The notes: generated by a model not told the origin, from the sequence alone. Counted from the first letter of the stretch, positions 48,046 to 59,079 are shown. The stretch is DNA of 64,000 nucleotides from Sipunculus nudus (GCA_026874595.1 CM049309.1:10193076-10257075), one strand, 5' to 3'. Made by a program: numbers and translations.

Positions 48046-48479
48046 CGGAAAAGGCTTTCTAAGAATACAAGTTATTGTCCTAACAGCTGATACAGTTAAG
48101 ACAGCTTGAAAAATTCAATAAGTTTTCAGAGATGATTTTGCCATTTTTATGATGAACTGAAGTCTTATTTGATAGCAAGGGTATTACTGTGGTTGGCTTG
48201 ATATTCATGGAGTTAAAATTTTGCAATTTTCATTTTTTCAGTGTTTTGGGAGGGTTCTATTTTTGTTATCTCACAAAACAAAAGACCTCAACACAGAATA
48301 TAACCAGTATTATGTGAATTACTTATATTAAATACTATGTGCACAAAATCTTACTGCCAAACAATATTGTTTGTTAATGGCAGACAACTGGAAAAATATG
48401 ATATCATTTAAAATATCAATCATTGAACAAACACAATCAATTTTTATTTATAATGTACTTTTTACTTTTCAACTTTGCA

Positions 48480-48590
48480 TTCAATGATTGGCCCCCTTTT
48501 CACAACAGTTTTATTTTTGTGACAATTCCCCTTTTTCATGAATATCGTGGATTTGAATCCCTCACAAACAAAAACACAACCTCAGTAACC
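48480..48590. mobile_element. Diverged copy of the ATACTGTRGTT MITE
   Basis: GTGGATTTGAATCCCTCAC and CACAACCTCAGTAAC parallel the right half of the 8325-8430 element. Confidence 0.4.
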
Positions 48591-49019
48591 TTATAGATAT
48601 ATACTATAAAGCTTTGTGCACCTGTAATCAATACATGCGTTTACATGTGTCAGTAGCACCAGAGTATAATGCTGGTCAGCATGGGAAACTCTCAATAACA
48701 TCACTGTATGTGATACAAGTGTACCAAGGTGTGTGTGAACATTTGATCTGGCTCTATGGGTGACCATGTGGGAAAACATATGTTGTGTGGTTTGTATGTA
48801 CACATGTTCACCAGGCCACCTGTCTTTGATAATCTGCTTGGTGGTGTGTAACTGCCTGTCAGGCTCTGAGGTTCACAGACTGGTACCCTGCATGTCTTCA
48901 AAAAACATATTCATGTTAAAATTTAGTGAGAGAACCCAAGCCCTAATGATAACTTTAATGATGCAGAGAAACATCATCCTTTCAAATGTGGATCTCTTCC
49001 AATTTTTCACCTAAAACTA

Positions 49020-49200
49020 ATTTTTTGCCTGCGCCAGGAGTGTGTGCCTTCATTCATATTTGTGTGTGCGTGTTTGTTCATGCACCAAAGAACCTGGGAA
49101 TATGAACCAACTGGTAAATGAAAACAAGGGTTGCAGAGTACCCCAAATTAAGGACTGCCCACATTGGGAAGGCCTGCATTCATGAGAATGCATATTTCTG
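49020..49200 (-). mobile_element. Fragment of the RTE-tailed repeat, inverted
   Basis: GAACCTGGGAATATG, AATGAAAACAAGGGTTGC and AAGGCCTGCATTCATGAG are the inverse of the matching phrases at about 58,530-58,630. This copy therefore lies on the minus strand relative to that one. Confidence 0.55.
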
Positions 49201-49339
49201 GTTTAACATAAAACCTGTTTGCCTCAAAGTGTATATTGAATATTAGATCAATAAAATGTTAAGGAGCATTTAAAATTTCTTTTAAATGTATGTGCACCAA
49301 ATCTACATTTTAAAAATGTTTGCTGGTAGACCACTCAGT

Positions 49340-49555
49340 TCACATAGAAACATAAGTGGTCGCAACAAACAGGGGGAAGGTACATTTTACTTTTAATTGC
49401 AGAAATTTACTATCATCCATCTGTATTTACTTTTATTTTTTTTTAATGTGAAATTTGGTACTTAAGTAAGAACTGAATGGAGAATTGAATAAAAGGTAAA
49501 GAATCCATTATTAAATCGATTCAAAGGGCCCTCACAATACACAGGCCTACTAACC
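49340..49555 (+). repeat. Dispersed repeat, copy 1 of a pair
   Basis: AACAAACAGGG, AAATTTACTATCATCC and AAGTAAGAACTGAATGG followed by AATTGAAT align in order with 60,250-60,465. Class is unknown. Confidence 0.45.
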
Positions 49556-49745
49556 AGCCACAGGGCTGGGGATTCCTCTCAGAGACTGTTACAGTCCCTG
49601 GATGATCTGTCTGTCTCTGCTCTATAAAGCTGCTCACACCTGGGGGTTCCAGCGCTGTGACAGTTACATCCCAGGTGTCCTTCTGCCTCTCCCGGACTGT
49701 CACGCTGGCTGGGTCTGTTTATCACAGGCTGGGTGACTGGTGTTT
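49556..49745 (-). other. GC-rich patch, possible exon remnant
   Basis: The region is markedly GC-richer than its flanks. A minus-strand frame stays open from 49,703 to 49,521 (TVRERQKDTWDVTVTALEPP and onward) but starts at GTG. I recognise no family and the splice contexts are weak. It could be an exon, a pseudogene fragment or a repeat. Confidence 0.2.
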
Positions 49746-50078
49746 ATTCAGACTTCTGTTATCACCACCAACAAATTGTACACTAATCATTCACTGAAAC
49801 ATCTGTATCTTGAATTCAAAGACTACCATACTTCAGGTATATGTTCTAACTAGAATTTTCTGTGGACCATAAGAATGGATTATCCTAAGTTCAACAAAGA
49901 ACTGAGAGAGATCTAATCCCATAAATTTCTATTTGTTATGTAAAATGCTTTACCCTATCCTTGAAAATTTTTCAGTTTCACACATATGTCAGTTAAGTTT
50001 TATCAGCAAGGGGTATGAAACAGCCTCATGGTTCAGGCTTTGGAGGTATTTAATAGTGGTGGGCTGACTGATCAATTA

Positions 50079-50549
50079 GAAGTGCCCATTCACCTATCTT
50101 TTGAAAAAGAATTAATGTGATTTCTGGCTTCCTCTGTGTATATATTAATGATCTAAGGGTAATTCTGGTTGTGTAAAGTTCTTATAACGCCTTCGTAAAG
50201 AATGTATGATCCTTTTTATCAACAACATGTTTGTAAACACAGCAATGTTGACGAACAGGAAAAACATGTAACCTCAGGTGGTAGGTGGCATATATATGAA
50301 GGTAGAAAGGTCACTTGTTGCAAAACGTCATTTGCAAAGGTCTTGCTTATCTGACTTGTAGCCAGATGTCCTTGTTGAATTTGTTTGGAATATTTTGGCA
50401 CGGCCCTACATATTATAAACATGTTGATATAAGCAAAACAAGCAGCCTGTTTGCCGTGATATCAACGCTTTCTGGCCTATTTTTTATAAAAGCTCCAAGG
50501 TATTACCTTTAGTTTATAAAGGTCAAATAGGTGATATGGCCCCTTTAAA
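50079..50549 (+). mobile_element. Terminal-inverted-repeat element, copy B
   Basis: The left end AAGTGCCCATTCACCTATC and right end GGTGATATGGCCCCTTTAA are inverted relatives. The interior matches copy A (ATGTGATTTCTGGCT, CAACAACATGTTTGTAAAC, CACAGCAATGTTGAC, GATGTCCTTGTTGAATTTG). The frame at 50,219-50,422 (minus) is non-coding shadow. Confidence 0.75.
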
Positions 50550-50862
50550 CTGATGATTGGTCATATTCTTTAAAATCAATTTAATTGATTGCATTTTTTG
50601 CATAATTAATTAAAAAGATTATGTATGCACATGCAAAGAATCTAATCCTAGCTGCCAGAGATATACAAACATAGAGTAACTAACAGCTTAAAAACAGAAC
50701 CTTGCACAAACAACAATCAGCTGACGCCAAGTCCACCTTGGATGTAGGCAGACTAATGGTTTCATTACGAATACCAATGTGCAAGTCAGACTATTTACTG
50801 GGGTTTAATATATTCAGTATGAGTATACAGCAGATTTCAAGGTAATATAAAAAGTACATAAA

Positions 50863-52880
50863 ACTAGAATACGGGTAGTCGACAAGCGACTACGTGTATC
50901 CGCCAAAATCAGAGAAGGACGGGTGAAGTAAGGCATGGATTGAGTGGCAAGGGGATATAGAGTTACATGTGTTAAATATTAGAATGGATCTCTGCCACAT
51001 AAACATGATTGTAGGTGGCCCCACCTGTTATTTGAAACTATCCAAGATTTATACACAAGCAAAATTTCATGTGGAAAAGTCAAACCACTGCAGAGATATG
51101 AGTGATTTTATCCCACAGCAGACAAACAGAAGGACGCTGTGCAAAAATGGCTGCAGGTTGCGCCACCATTTTTGTGTATGTTATAAAGCTATCCAAGTGC
51201 TACATTTGTGTAAAAAAATTTTCCTGATTGGTTGAATGAGTCCGGAGATAAAAGCATGGATGTCTACAGCGTGAATGTGAATGTAGGTGGCACCACCTGT
51301 CATAAAATCAAGAAAGCTATGCGGGATGTATAAGCATGCTGAATTTCAGGTAATTTGGTCAAACCACTGCAGAAATATGAGTGATTTTAACCAAAGGCAG
51401 ACAAACAGATGGACACTGCGCAAAAATGGCTGCAGGTGGAGCCACCATTTTTGTGTATGTCATAAAGCTATCCAAGGGCTACATTTGTGTAACATTTTTT
51501 TCCTGATTGGTCAAACGGTTCCCGAGATATGAGCTTAGACGTCTGCAGCGTTTACTTGAATGTAGGTGGCACCACCTGTCATAAAATCAAGAAAGCTATC
51601 TAGGATGTACAAGCATGCCGAATTTTAGGTGAATTAGTCAAACCACTTCAGAGATATGAGTGATTTTAACCCAAGGCAGATGAACAAATGGACACTGTGC
51701 AAACACGGTTGCAGGTGGCGCCACCTTTTGTTGTGTATGTTATAAAGCTATCCCAGGGCTACATTTGTGTAACATTTTTTTCTGGATCGGTCAAACGGTT
51801 CCCGAGATATATGGGTTTATGTGTGGAGCGTTAACGTGAATGAAGGTGGCGCCACCTGTCATAAAAACAAGAAAGCTATCTAGGATGTATATGCATGCCG
51901 ATTTTTAGGTGAATTAGTCAAACCACTGCAGAGATATGAGTGATTTTAACCCCAGGCAGATGAACAAATGGACACTGTGCAAACATGGTTGCAGGTGGCG
52001 CCACCTTTTGTTGTGTATGTTATAAAGCATTCCCAGGGCTACATTTGTGTAAAAATTTTTTCCGGATCGGTCAAACGGTTCCCGAGATATAAGGGTTTAT
52101 GTGTGGAGCGTTAACGTGAATGTAGGTGGCGCCACCTGTCATAAAATCGAGAAAGCTATCTAGGATGTATATGCATGCCGAATTTTAGGTGAATTAGTCA
52201 AACCACTGCAGAGATATGAGTGATTTTAACCCCAGGCAGATGAACAGATGGACACAGTGCAAACATGGTTGCTGGTGGCGCCACCTTTTGTTGTGTATGT
52301 TATAAAGCTATCCCAGGGCTACATTTGTGTAAAAATTTTTTCCGGATCGGTCAAACGGTTCCCGAGATATATGGGTTTATGTGTGGAGCGTTAACGTGAA
52401 TGTAGGTGGCGCCACCTGTCATAAAATCGAGAAAGCTATCTAGGATGTATTCGCATGCCGAATTTTAGGTGAATTTGTCAAACCACTGCAGAGATATGAG
52501 TGATTTTAACCTCAGGCAGATGAACAGATGGACACTGTGCAAACATGGTTGCAGGTGGCGCCACCTTTTGTTGTGTATGTTATAAAGCTATCCCAGGGCT
52601 ACATTTGTGTAAAATTTTTTTCCGGATCGGTCAAACGGTTCCCGAGATATATGGGTTTATGTGTGGAAACAGACGCACAAACGGACGCTGGGCAGAGACG
52701 AAAGGTCAGAGGTCAAGGTCACTTGGTTAGGCACCAGTTCACATGTGACCCGATAATTTGTGTAAGTTTCGGAAAAATCTGTCAAGTAGTCTCAGAGGAG
52801 TTCTCCGGAACGCGGCGGCGGCGGCGGAACCCGGTCAAAAACATAGTATCTGCAAAACTTCGTTTTGGCGGATACAATTA
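50863..52880 (+). mobile_element. GGTGGCGCCACC-type tandem-bodied element, long copy
   Basis: It begins ACTAGAATACGGG with a 5' hairpin GTAGTCG-ACAAG-CGACTAC (perfect seven-pair stem) and GTATCCGCCAAAA. The body is about six units of 270-300 bp, each with paired GGTGGCGCCACC palindromes and the phrases CGGTCAAACGGTTCCCGAGA and TGTGTGGAGCGTTAACGTGA. The units from 51.8 to 52.6 kb are the most alike. The tail has GACGCACAAACGGACGCTGG, a GCGGCGGCGGCGG run and GTTTTGGCGGATAC, whose last 13 bases are the exact inverse of the 5' GTATCCGCCAAAA. The 134-codon frame at 52,528-52,932 lies in the repeat. Confidence 0.7.
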
Positions 52881-52889
52881 TGGATTTAT

Positions 52890-53335
52890 AATCGATCATC
52901 AGTTGCTTTTATTTTTCAGTCATTGGTTATGATTTTAAAACCAATTCTTGCCACTAGTATTTAGGCCAAACTCCACTTGTTTTTGAAGCAGGGGAATATT
53001 AACCTGTGAAGGGAATCATGGGAATATTAATTTATCTGGTGTCACAGGAATATTAATTCATTTGACCGTAGAGTCTAGGGAATATTAGTTTGTACAAAGA
53101 GGCCAAGGATTATTAATATGTCCAGAGAGCAAAGGGAACATTTATTTGTCTGGAGACCTGAGGCAGTATTAATTGGTCCATAAGTTCAGCGAGTATTATT
53201 TTGCTCTGGTAGCGTTCCTTTGCTATATTTCTAAAGTGTCCTCCACCTTCAGAACCAGATAACTAGTAGAGAACATAACCTGCTGTATTCAAAATTTTGA
53301 GTAGCTAATACCAAATATTCCTCCAACTTTACAAC
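52890..53335. other. Local GGAATATTAA-type repeats
   Basis: GGAATATTAA, GGGAATATTA or close variants recur about every 35-45 bp from 52,992 to 53,200, each preceded by a short GTC- or GAG-bearing phrase. This looks like an old degenerate minisatellite. No gene is seen. Confidence 0.45.
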
Positions 53336-53338
53336 TAA

Positions 53339-53673
53339 GGCCAATAAAAATTTAAGGTATGGTTCTCAGGCACCGCCCACATCAATTTTAAACCCCCGCA
53401 TCAAAAATTTTTATTTTGATTTTCCAAAGAAACTTTCCAATTTTGAGCTGCTGCAGCTCTGACACTTCTTTCAAGAAGATAAACCATACAATTTCTTTGG
53501 TTTTGTAGTGCTTTTACTTATTTAGCAAAATAAATCTGTTATTTTCATGCTTTTCCCTTATCATTTGACATTTTTGTCGAAACACACCAAAAAATTTAAA
53601 ATAAAAAAGCGCCCGCCCACATTGATTTCTGAAAAAAAGTGCCTGAGAACCATACCTTTTTTTTATTTTGGCC
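53339..53673. mobile_element. 335-bp PIF/Harbinger-like MITE
   Basis: AAGGTATGGTTCTCAGGCAC (53,354-53,373) is perfectly inverted at 53,639-53,658. The inverted repeats extend imperfectly outward through an A-rich stretch to GGCC at both tips (53,339 and 53,673). The element is flanked by TAA on both sides (53,336-53,338 and 53,674-53,676), a three-base target duplication of the kind made by PIF/Harbinger. The interior is non-coding. Two direct CGCCCACAT phrases lie just inside the ends. Confidence 0.8.
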
Positions 53674-53679
53674 TAATTA

Positions 53680-54930
53680 TTCTATTTTGTCTTTCATGAA
53701 AAGCTGCATGATTATCTCATGGATGAAAAGTAGGAGAAAAATTATCAAAGGATTTCCTCAGGATTTTCACTTTCTGCAAGCCTTCTGTACCACTGGGACC
53801 TCCCAGATTTTTCAAGGGTCTTTAACAGAGTTTGATAATTTTTTTTTATGTGATGTGAATCCACATTTGAGTCTATGAAGCATGGTGCTGGACTTGGGAG
53901 TACAAGGTTCTGGGTTTGTGCCACGTTATGACTGTCCTCTGCATTTAGACCAGTTGCAAAATCTTTACTATAAAAGTGTACCCTGTCCACTGAGGAATGA
54001 ATGAATACTACTGGTCATGGTTAGAAGGGGAAAAAAAGAGACTACTCCTCTAGTGTCTATTAAGGCTGTTTGACTTGCATGCTCCCCAGGGAGCTGAGAA
54101 AAGCTACAAGAATGAACAAATCTGAAAGACCATGAAGGCAAAGTGTCTAGTAAGATGGGACTGACATCATCAGTGATATGGGACAGCAAATCCCAAGCTT
54201 TAATACCTTAATTTGTAATGAGATTTGTGAACTATGTGGCATGGTTTTTGTTATGGATATAAACAGATTCAATTTTGTATATTTATTTTCAGCCTCTTGT
54301 GAGATTGCTAAGAAACCTAAGTTTGATCAAAGGTGAACTTGTATGAAATGTCACTGCAGTGGATTGCAGGGTAAAACACCAATAGTCATGTGTAATGTCA
54401 AAGACATTGGAAGTGACAGACAGCTGAGAGTGAGTGAACAAGACAACATCCAACTACACTCAAGAGAGAATTAGTCAGCAAACACTGGGAGCTTCATTAT
54501 TGGTCCTGAAAACCTCATAACAAAATCACACAATTACAAATGACAGATCCCTGTAAGCATGACTTAGTTCACACCCTCCAATATTCAATTAGTATTTTGC
54601 AAACACCAGTAGTTTTCATCAGTAAACAGCCAATTTGAATGTCATCTTTAATTTGCTTCCGTATCACACCTCTGATTTTTCTTTTGTCGTCTTGGATTCA
54701 TGACTGAAAGATCATTTTCTTATTTACCATAACATGTTTGTCAAATAAGGGCACCAATAAAGGTTTCTATGTATCTAATTAGGAGCAGGAAAGAAGTGCT
54801 GTACCTGGCGTTAAGACAATGGAGCACATCTCTGAGGTCATACAGAGATTTCCTCAAATTACTGCAGAGGCAGTCACTGAGGTTGACTCAGGGCTGTTCA
54901 GTTCACAGTCCATTCCCATGAGACTTTACC
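53680..54930. other. Unassigned AT-rich sequence
   Basis: Frames at 53,639-53,878, 53,745-53,990 and 53,968-54,189 have no recognisable domain. No gene is called. Confidence 0.35.
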
Positions 54931-54933
54931 CTT

Positions 54934-55369
54934 AAAGGTGCCCATTCACCTACCTTTTGAAAAAGAATTTATGTGATTTCTGGCTTTCTCTGTGTATATA
55001 GAAATGATCTAAAGGTAATTTTGGTTGTGAAAAGCCTTGCTGCAGGATGTTTGAATTTGTTTATCAACAACATGTTTGTAAACACAGCAATGTTGACAAA
55101 CAGGAAAAACATGTAACCTAAGGTGGTTGGTTGCATATATGCTGAGGTAGCATATGCAAAGCTTGGGTTTATCTGACTGGCTGACAGATGCCCTTGTTGA
55201 ATTTGATTTGATTATTTTAGTGGGCCCCCACATATTATAAACACATTGATATAAACAAAACAAGCAGCCTGTGAATGGTGATACCCATGTTTTCTGGTCT
55301 ATTTTTATAAATGCTCCATTGGATTACCTTTAGTTTATAATGGTCAGACAGGTGATTGGGTCACTTTGA
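54934..55369 (+). mobile_element. Terminal-inverted-repeat element, copy A
   Basis: The left AAAGGTGCCCATTCACCT and right AGGTGATTGGGTCACTTT are inverted repeats with three differences. The interior matches copies B, C and D. The 84-codon minus frame at 55,009-55,263 falls inside and is not supported as a gene. Confidence 0.75.
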
Positions 55370-55602
55370 TGTTGAAAAGAACTGGTGTACTTGTTCCGAA
55401 CAAACATCTGTTCTGTTCAATGACAACTGCAAATGCTTGAAAGACATTGTAAATCTATCTTTTAAAGGTAAGTACTTCATGCATTAGTTCAAGGAGTCAT
55501 CTTGTGTACATCTGCATGAAGATAGGTGGTGCTGACTGTAAATTTTCACAGCCTCACATCAGACTCAGTTCTCAAGCCTAATGCCACACACGTTAACATA
55601 TA

Positions 55603-56983
55603 AAGTGAAACTCCTACTTGTGGACAACTCAGTAAGGCGGACAACTCACTAAAGTTGTGTTTCCATTAATCCCTAAATCTCGTACGTCTCGTATGCAAAA
55701 AAATTGGATCCCTAATTTAAGATGATCTGTTTCCATATGTACGTTTTAACGTGCTCAGCATGCGTATCCGCAAAAACGGACAGCATCGAAATGGATCGGT
55801 GAGCGATTCATCCGTTTTTACGGATGGCAAAAATGCCAATATTTCCCAACAGTGCCCCAGCGCCAGGTGAGATGAAACATATTGACCTTCTTCCCACCTG
55901 TCGTCCTTGCAGTTTCAAAAGAGGCACGTGAAAGGGTACCCGCAAGAAAAACGTACGTACTTATGGAAACAGTTTTGACCGACTGTGCACTAGGGAACGT
56001 ACGTACGTCATTTGCAGATACGATTTTTACGGATACATGGAAACACAGCATTATGTGGACACTAAATCTTAGTCCCTTCATATTTCCCTCTGTAAACTCA
56101 GTAAAGCGGACAACTCACTATCCCGGACAATGGACAAACTTCACATCCTGCCAGCATATCCAGTACATATTTCAACCCTCTAAAGCGGACAGACATCGCG
56201 AGTTCTATTCTTGTTCATATATTTGCAGGGAGATGGCGCTCTGAGGTCATGACCTCTTATGACCTGTTTTGGCCAAAGCAACAGCCAGGGGACAAGCATG
56301 ATGTATTGAACCATTGGAATGTTATATGTAAATATACAGTATCGAAATTGTTGTTTATTTCTATAAATGTGTTGATAACACAATCATTATTAAATTAAGA
56401 ATGGCAGGTCAAAAAGGAAAAATAAGCTCTCAAACTGAAACAGCTTTTCATTTGACAAGATCACCATCAAAGACTGCCATTCGTCTTTGTGCACAGTGTG
56501 CCCCGGAGAGCCGTATTTATAGTTTGCGACAGTTTGCTCTTAGTTAAGGTGAATGCATGGTGGAAACTATCCTTTAACAAATAACCATGCTATCTGGATG
56601 CTGTCAATAATAAATCTTCAATATGCCTTATGCAACCATCCATGAACTGCCGCTTGCTTTGAAGCTGAAGCATGGTACATCGAAGTGAAACTGCCAAGAT
56701 TAGTTTGCGAGGCCTAGTTATAATAATAATTATAACTATATATTGCAATATATTAATTATATTTTATATATTGCAAGTGCATATTTAAGCTATTTTATAA
56801 ATGATTAAATTCAAATTTATGTGGCCTATTTCAAATTATGTGTACATTTAATGAAATCATAGGATATCAGAAACATCCAATGATGAATTGACGCAATAAG
56901 CCAAACTCCTCTAAAAGGACAACTCACAAATACGGACAAAATCCTCCAGTCCCTTGAGTGTCCGGCTTAGGGGAGTTTCACTG
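55603..56983. mobile_element. 1.38-kb pogo-like element with TA target sites
   Basis: The left end AAGTGAAACTCC and right end GGAGTTTCACTG are inverted repeats (one difference), with TA outside each (55,601-55,602 and 56,984-56,985). GCGGACAACTCACTA phrases recur near both ends and at 56,104. No transposase frame is seen; the 120-codon plus frame at 55,882-56,244 crosses a nested insertion. The interior right half is AT-rich. Confidence 0.65.
55654..56049. mobile_element. About 396-bp element nested in the pogo-like element
   Basis: GTTGTGTTTCCAT (55,654) and ATGGAAACACAGC (ending 56,049) are 13-bp inverted repeats with one mismatch. The interior is CG-rich for this region, with repeated ACGTACGTA palindromes and CCGTTTTTACGGAT. 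Pogo-like GGACA phrases lie on both sides, so it inserted later. The target duplication is not clear, so the superfamily is left open. Confidence 0.65.
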
Positions 56984-57189
56984 TATATGGTATAGAAACT
57001 TTGGAAGTTGAAAGAAAGTGGATTATATTACCAAGAGACAATGTCTGCACTTTAGTATCGAGTAATCCCTTGATAATATCCCAATCATGTCTGACATTTT
57101 TAATAAGAGGCTTAGGATCATTTTAAAATATAATCATACATGTAAAACATTTATTTGTGCCAGGTTAACATGAAAACAAAGAAACTGAG

Positions 57190-57259
57190 TTGATATTGTA
57201 CTTGTTTGTACTTTACCTGAATCGAATAAAAGCTTCATTAAAAAAAAAAAAAAAGAAAA
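57190..57259 (+). mobile_element. Tiny poly(A) retrocopy with 12-bp target duplication
   Basis: AAAGAAACTGAG occurs at 57,178-57,189 and again at 57,260-57,271. Between them is about 50 bp ending in AATAAA (57,225-57,230), nine further bases and 15 A, then a G and more A. This is the layout of a severely 5'-truncated mRNA or LINE tail copied in by target-primed reverse transcription. The source transcript is unknown. Confidence 0.7.
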
Positions 57260-57606
57260 AAAGAAACTGAGGTACCGGTAACACAGACTTAACCAAATGT
57301 CAGTTTATATTATATCATATATATATTTATGTGTGTGTGCATGCATTTGAGTAGACAAAAAACATAAGTGCTCCAATGAATTATTTAAGAGACTAGATCG
57401 GTCACAGGAGACTGATAACAATACACTAGACACTTAAAACTTCAGCGTGAGTACTCCCGAACGGCACTCTGTATTGTAGTGCAAGTACAAGTGGTAATTA
57501 AAATCTAATCAGAATTCTAAATGTTCTCGAACTGTTTCATGACAAGTCTGGGCCAGAGGGACTTGAAAAATCAAATCCTACTCAGGTTCAGTGCATTAAA
57601 CATGAG

Positions 57607-57620
57607 GTTGCTATGGAAAC
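57607..57620. promoter_or_regulatory. RFX X-box-like site
   Basis: GTTGCTATGGAAAC matches the RFX X-box half-site pair closely (two changes from the symmetric GTTGCCATGGCAAC). It lies 36 bp upstream of the ATG of a 91-codon frame at 57,656. Such sites occur by chance, and the link to the frame is only positional. Confidence 0.3.
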
Positions 57621-57655
57621 CGTCTTTGTAATGATTCAGTGCAACTCAATCTGAG

Positions 57656-57931
57656 ATGTTTAAGAGAAGTTCAGTGATCAATACAACTGGTGGCAAGTTG
57701 TGGAGTCTGCTGAGTAAAAACTTTTCAAACATCAAACATGTCATCTTAAAAGTTTATAATGGGAATTATATCAACAGTTGTTCCCTCTGGCTGGAAAATG
57801 TCTTCTTGTTATTGTGGATTATTGTAATCTGGGTGGAAGTACTTATTTCCATAAATAACCAGAGACTCAGGACCAAGTTGCTCAATTCATTGTTGAAAAG
57901 TGAAGACCCATTGCAACACTACATGGATTAA
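57656..57931 (+). CDS. Hypothetical 91-codon ORF, unproven
   Basis: The frame starts at ATG and encodes a small protein with one strongly hydrophobic stretch (about residues 46-65, VENVFLLLWIIVIWVEVLI-like) and a charged end (SLLKSEDPLQHYMD). I do not recognise a family. It does not lie in an identified repeat. Composition is AT-driven, so chance is a real possibility; the X-box-like site upstream is the only supporting context. Confidence 0.15.
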   Translation: MFKRSSVINTTGGKLWSLLSKNFSNIKHVILKVYNGNYINSCSLWLENVFLLLWIIVIWVEVLISINNQRLRTKLLNSLLKSEDPLQHYMD

Positions 57932-57934
57932 TTC

Positions 57935-58529
57935 TAATTGCTATTCATAATAAGCTGTAATAAATTACTTTTTTCACATTAGTTGTAATTGATAACATTA
58001 ATTTAACAGTTATGCCCCACTGTAATGAAAATCATTAAAGTTACAACTTAGATAATCTCAGTTATGTTTGATTATCATTAAAAGTTATAAATTTAATGCA
58101 ATTATTGCCATACTGATAAATCACATGGCAAAGTCAAACTATTTTGAAAAAAGTTTAAACTGTTTGTGTATCTGTGTGGTAATTTAAATCAGTTAGTATC
58201 TAGTCAAATTAAAACGTGAAAAAAAGCTCAAAGAGTCCATAAGATTATTTAACTGATCAGTAGAAATGATTTGTATATATGTGTGAACACTCCCTTTTTG
58301 TCACATGTCCTAAAAAGTAAATTGTCCAGTGTAGACATGATTGCTGTATATCAGCATGTTTCTCCAAAGATGAAATGCACATTTATGTACATTTCATGTA
58401 CATTTCATGTACATTCATCTTGTGGGTCTGAACAAATCATTCTTATTATATAGTTACCTTCATCCATATTTAATAGACAGTACTATCATCAGCCCAGGGA
58501 CCTATCTTTAAAACTAGAAATATGCACAC
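57935..58529. other. Unassigned AT-rich sequence
   Basis: A short triplication of ACATTTCATGT lies at about 58,377-58,413. No gene is seen. Confidence 0.4.
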
Positions 58530-58920
58530 TCAGGAATGCAGGCCTCTGCCATATGGGTGAACTTTAATATGGGGTACTAAGCAACCCTTGTTTTCATTCT
58601 CTTATTGACACCATATTCCCAGGTTCATTGCCACACAAGTTCCCCAAATAAATGTTTGCATTCACTGATTCGGCCCATGTTCCCATGTTCTAACGTGCGT
58701 ATGTGACTGCACACTTGAGAATATTGCTGGAAGAGCCTTCCTGGTTCCGGATCATGAGCTGTACCCACACCAAAATCTAATCAGTTCTTCATTGGTCTAT
58801 TCCTGAGGTGCCCTGGAAACTTAATTTGGTTCTGTTAATGAATGTAGGAGTTATATTGTGAACAAACACACACACACAAACACGAATGAACGCATACCCT
58901 TCTGGCAAAGACAAAAATAT
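58530..58920 (+). mobile_element. RTE-type LINE/SINE 3' region
   Basis: AATGCAGGCCTCTGCCATA, TTTGCATTCACTGATTCGG, GGATCATGAGCTGTACCCA, TTCTTCATTGGTCTATTCC, a CACACACACAAACACG run and GAACGCATACCCTTCTGGC follow the order seen at 9786-10,135. The tail is of RTE/BovB type. No reverse transcriptase is present. Confidence 0.6.
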
Positions 58921-58999
58921 CTCAAACCACATATCACTGCAGTCAAGGCAATAAAACATACCTGTAAATCTCTGTAGCATCCCTGGCTTGTCCACTTTA

Positions 59000-59072
59000 G
59001 CTGGACTTGAACCTAGGACCAGCAGACCATCAGTCTAACACTTTATCCACTGGGCTATATAATACAGAACTC
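59000..59072 (-). tRNA. tRNA-like SINE head
   Basis: On the minus strand it has an A-box-like TAGCCCAGTGGATAAAG and a B box GGTTCAAGTCC. The anticodon arm keeps four pairs around loop CTGATGG, which would read GAT. The acceptor stem does not pair, so this is a SINE head or pseudogene rather than a working tRNA. It faces the RTE-type tail at 58,920 in opposite orientation. Confidence 0.5.
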
Positions 59073-59079
59073 TTTTCAG

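Noticed and set aside
52528-52932. 134-codon ORF as a gene
   Set aside because: It begins inside a unit of the GGTGGCGCCACC element and runs through its GC-rich tail; the same sequence recurs, broken, at 3.5 kb.
55882-56244. 120-codon ORF as a transposase fragment
   Set aside because: It crosses the border between a nested element and its host and shows no DDE or helix-turn-helix pattern I can recognise.
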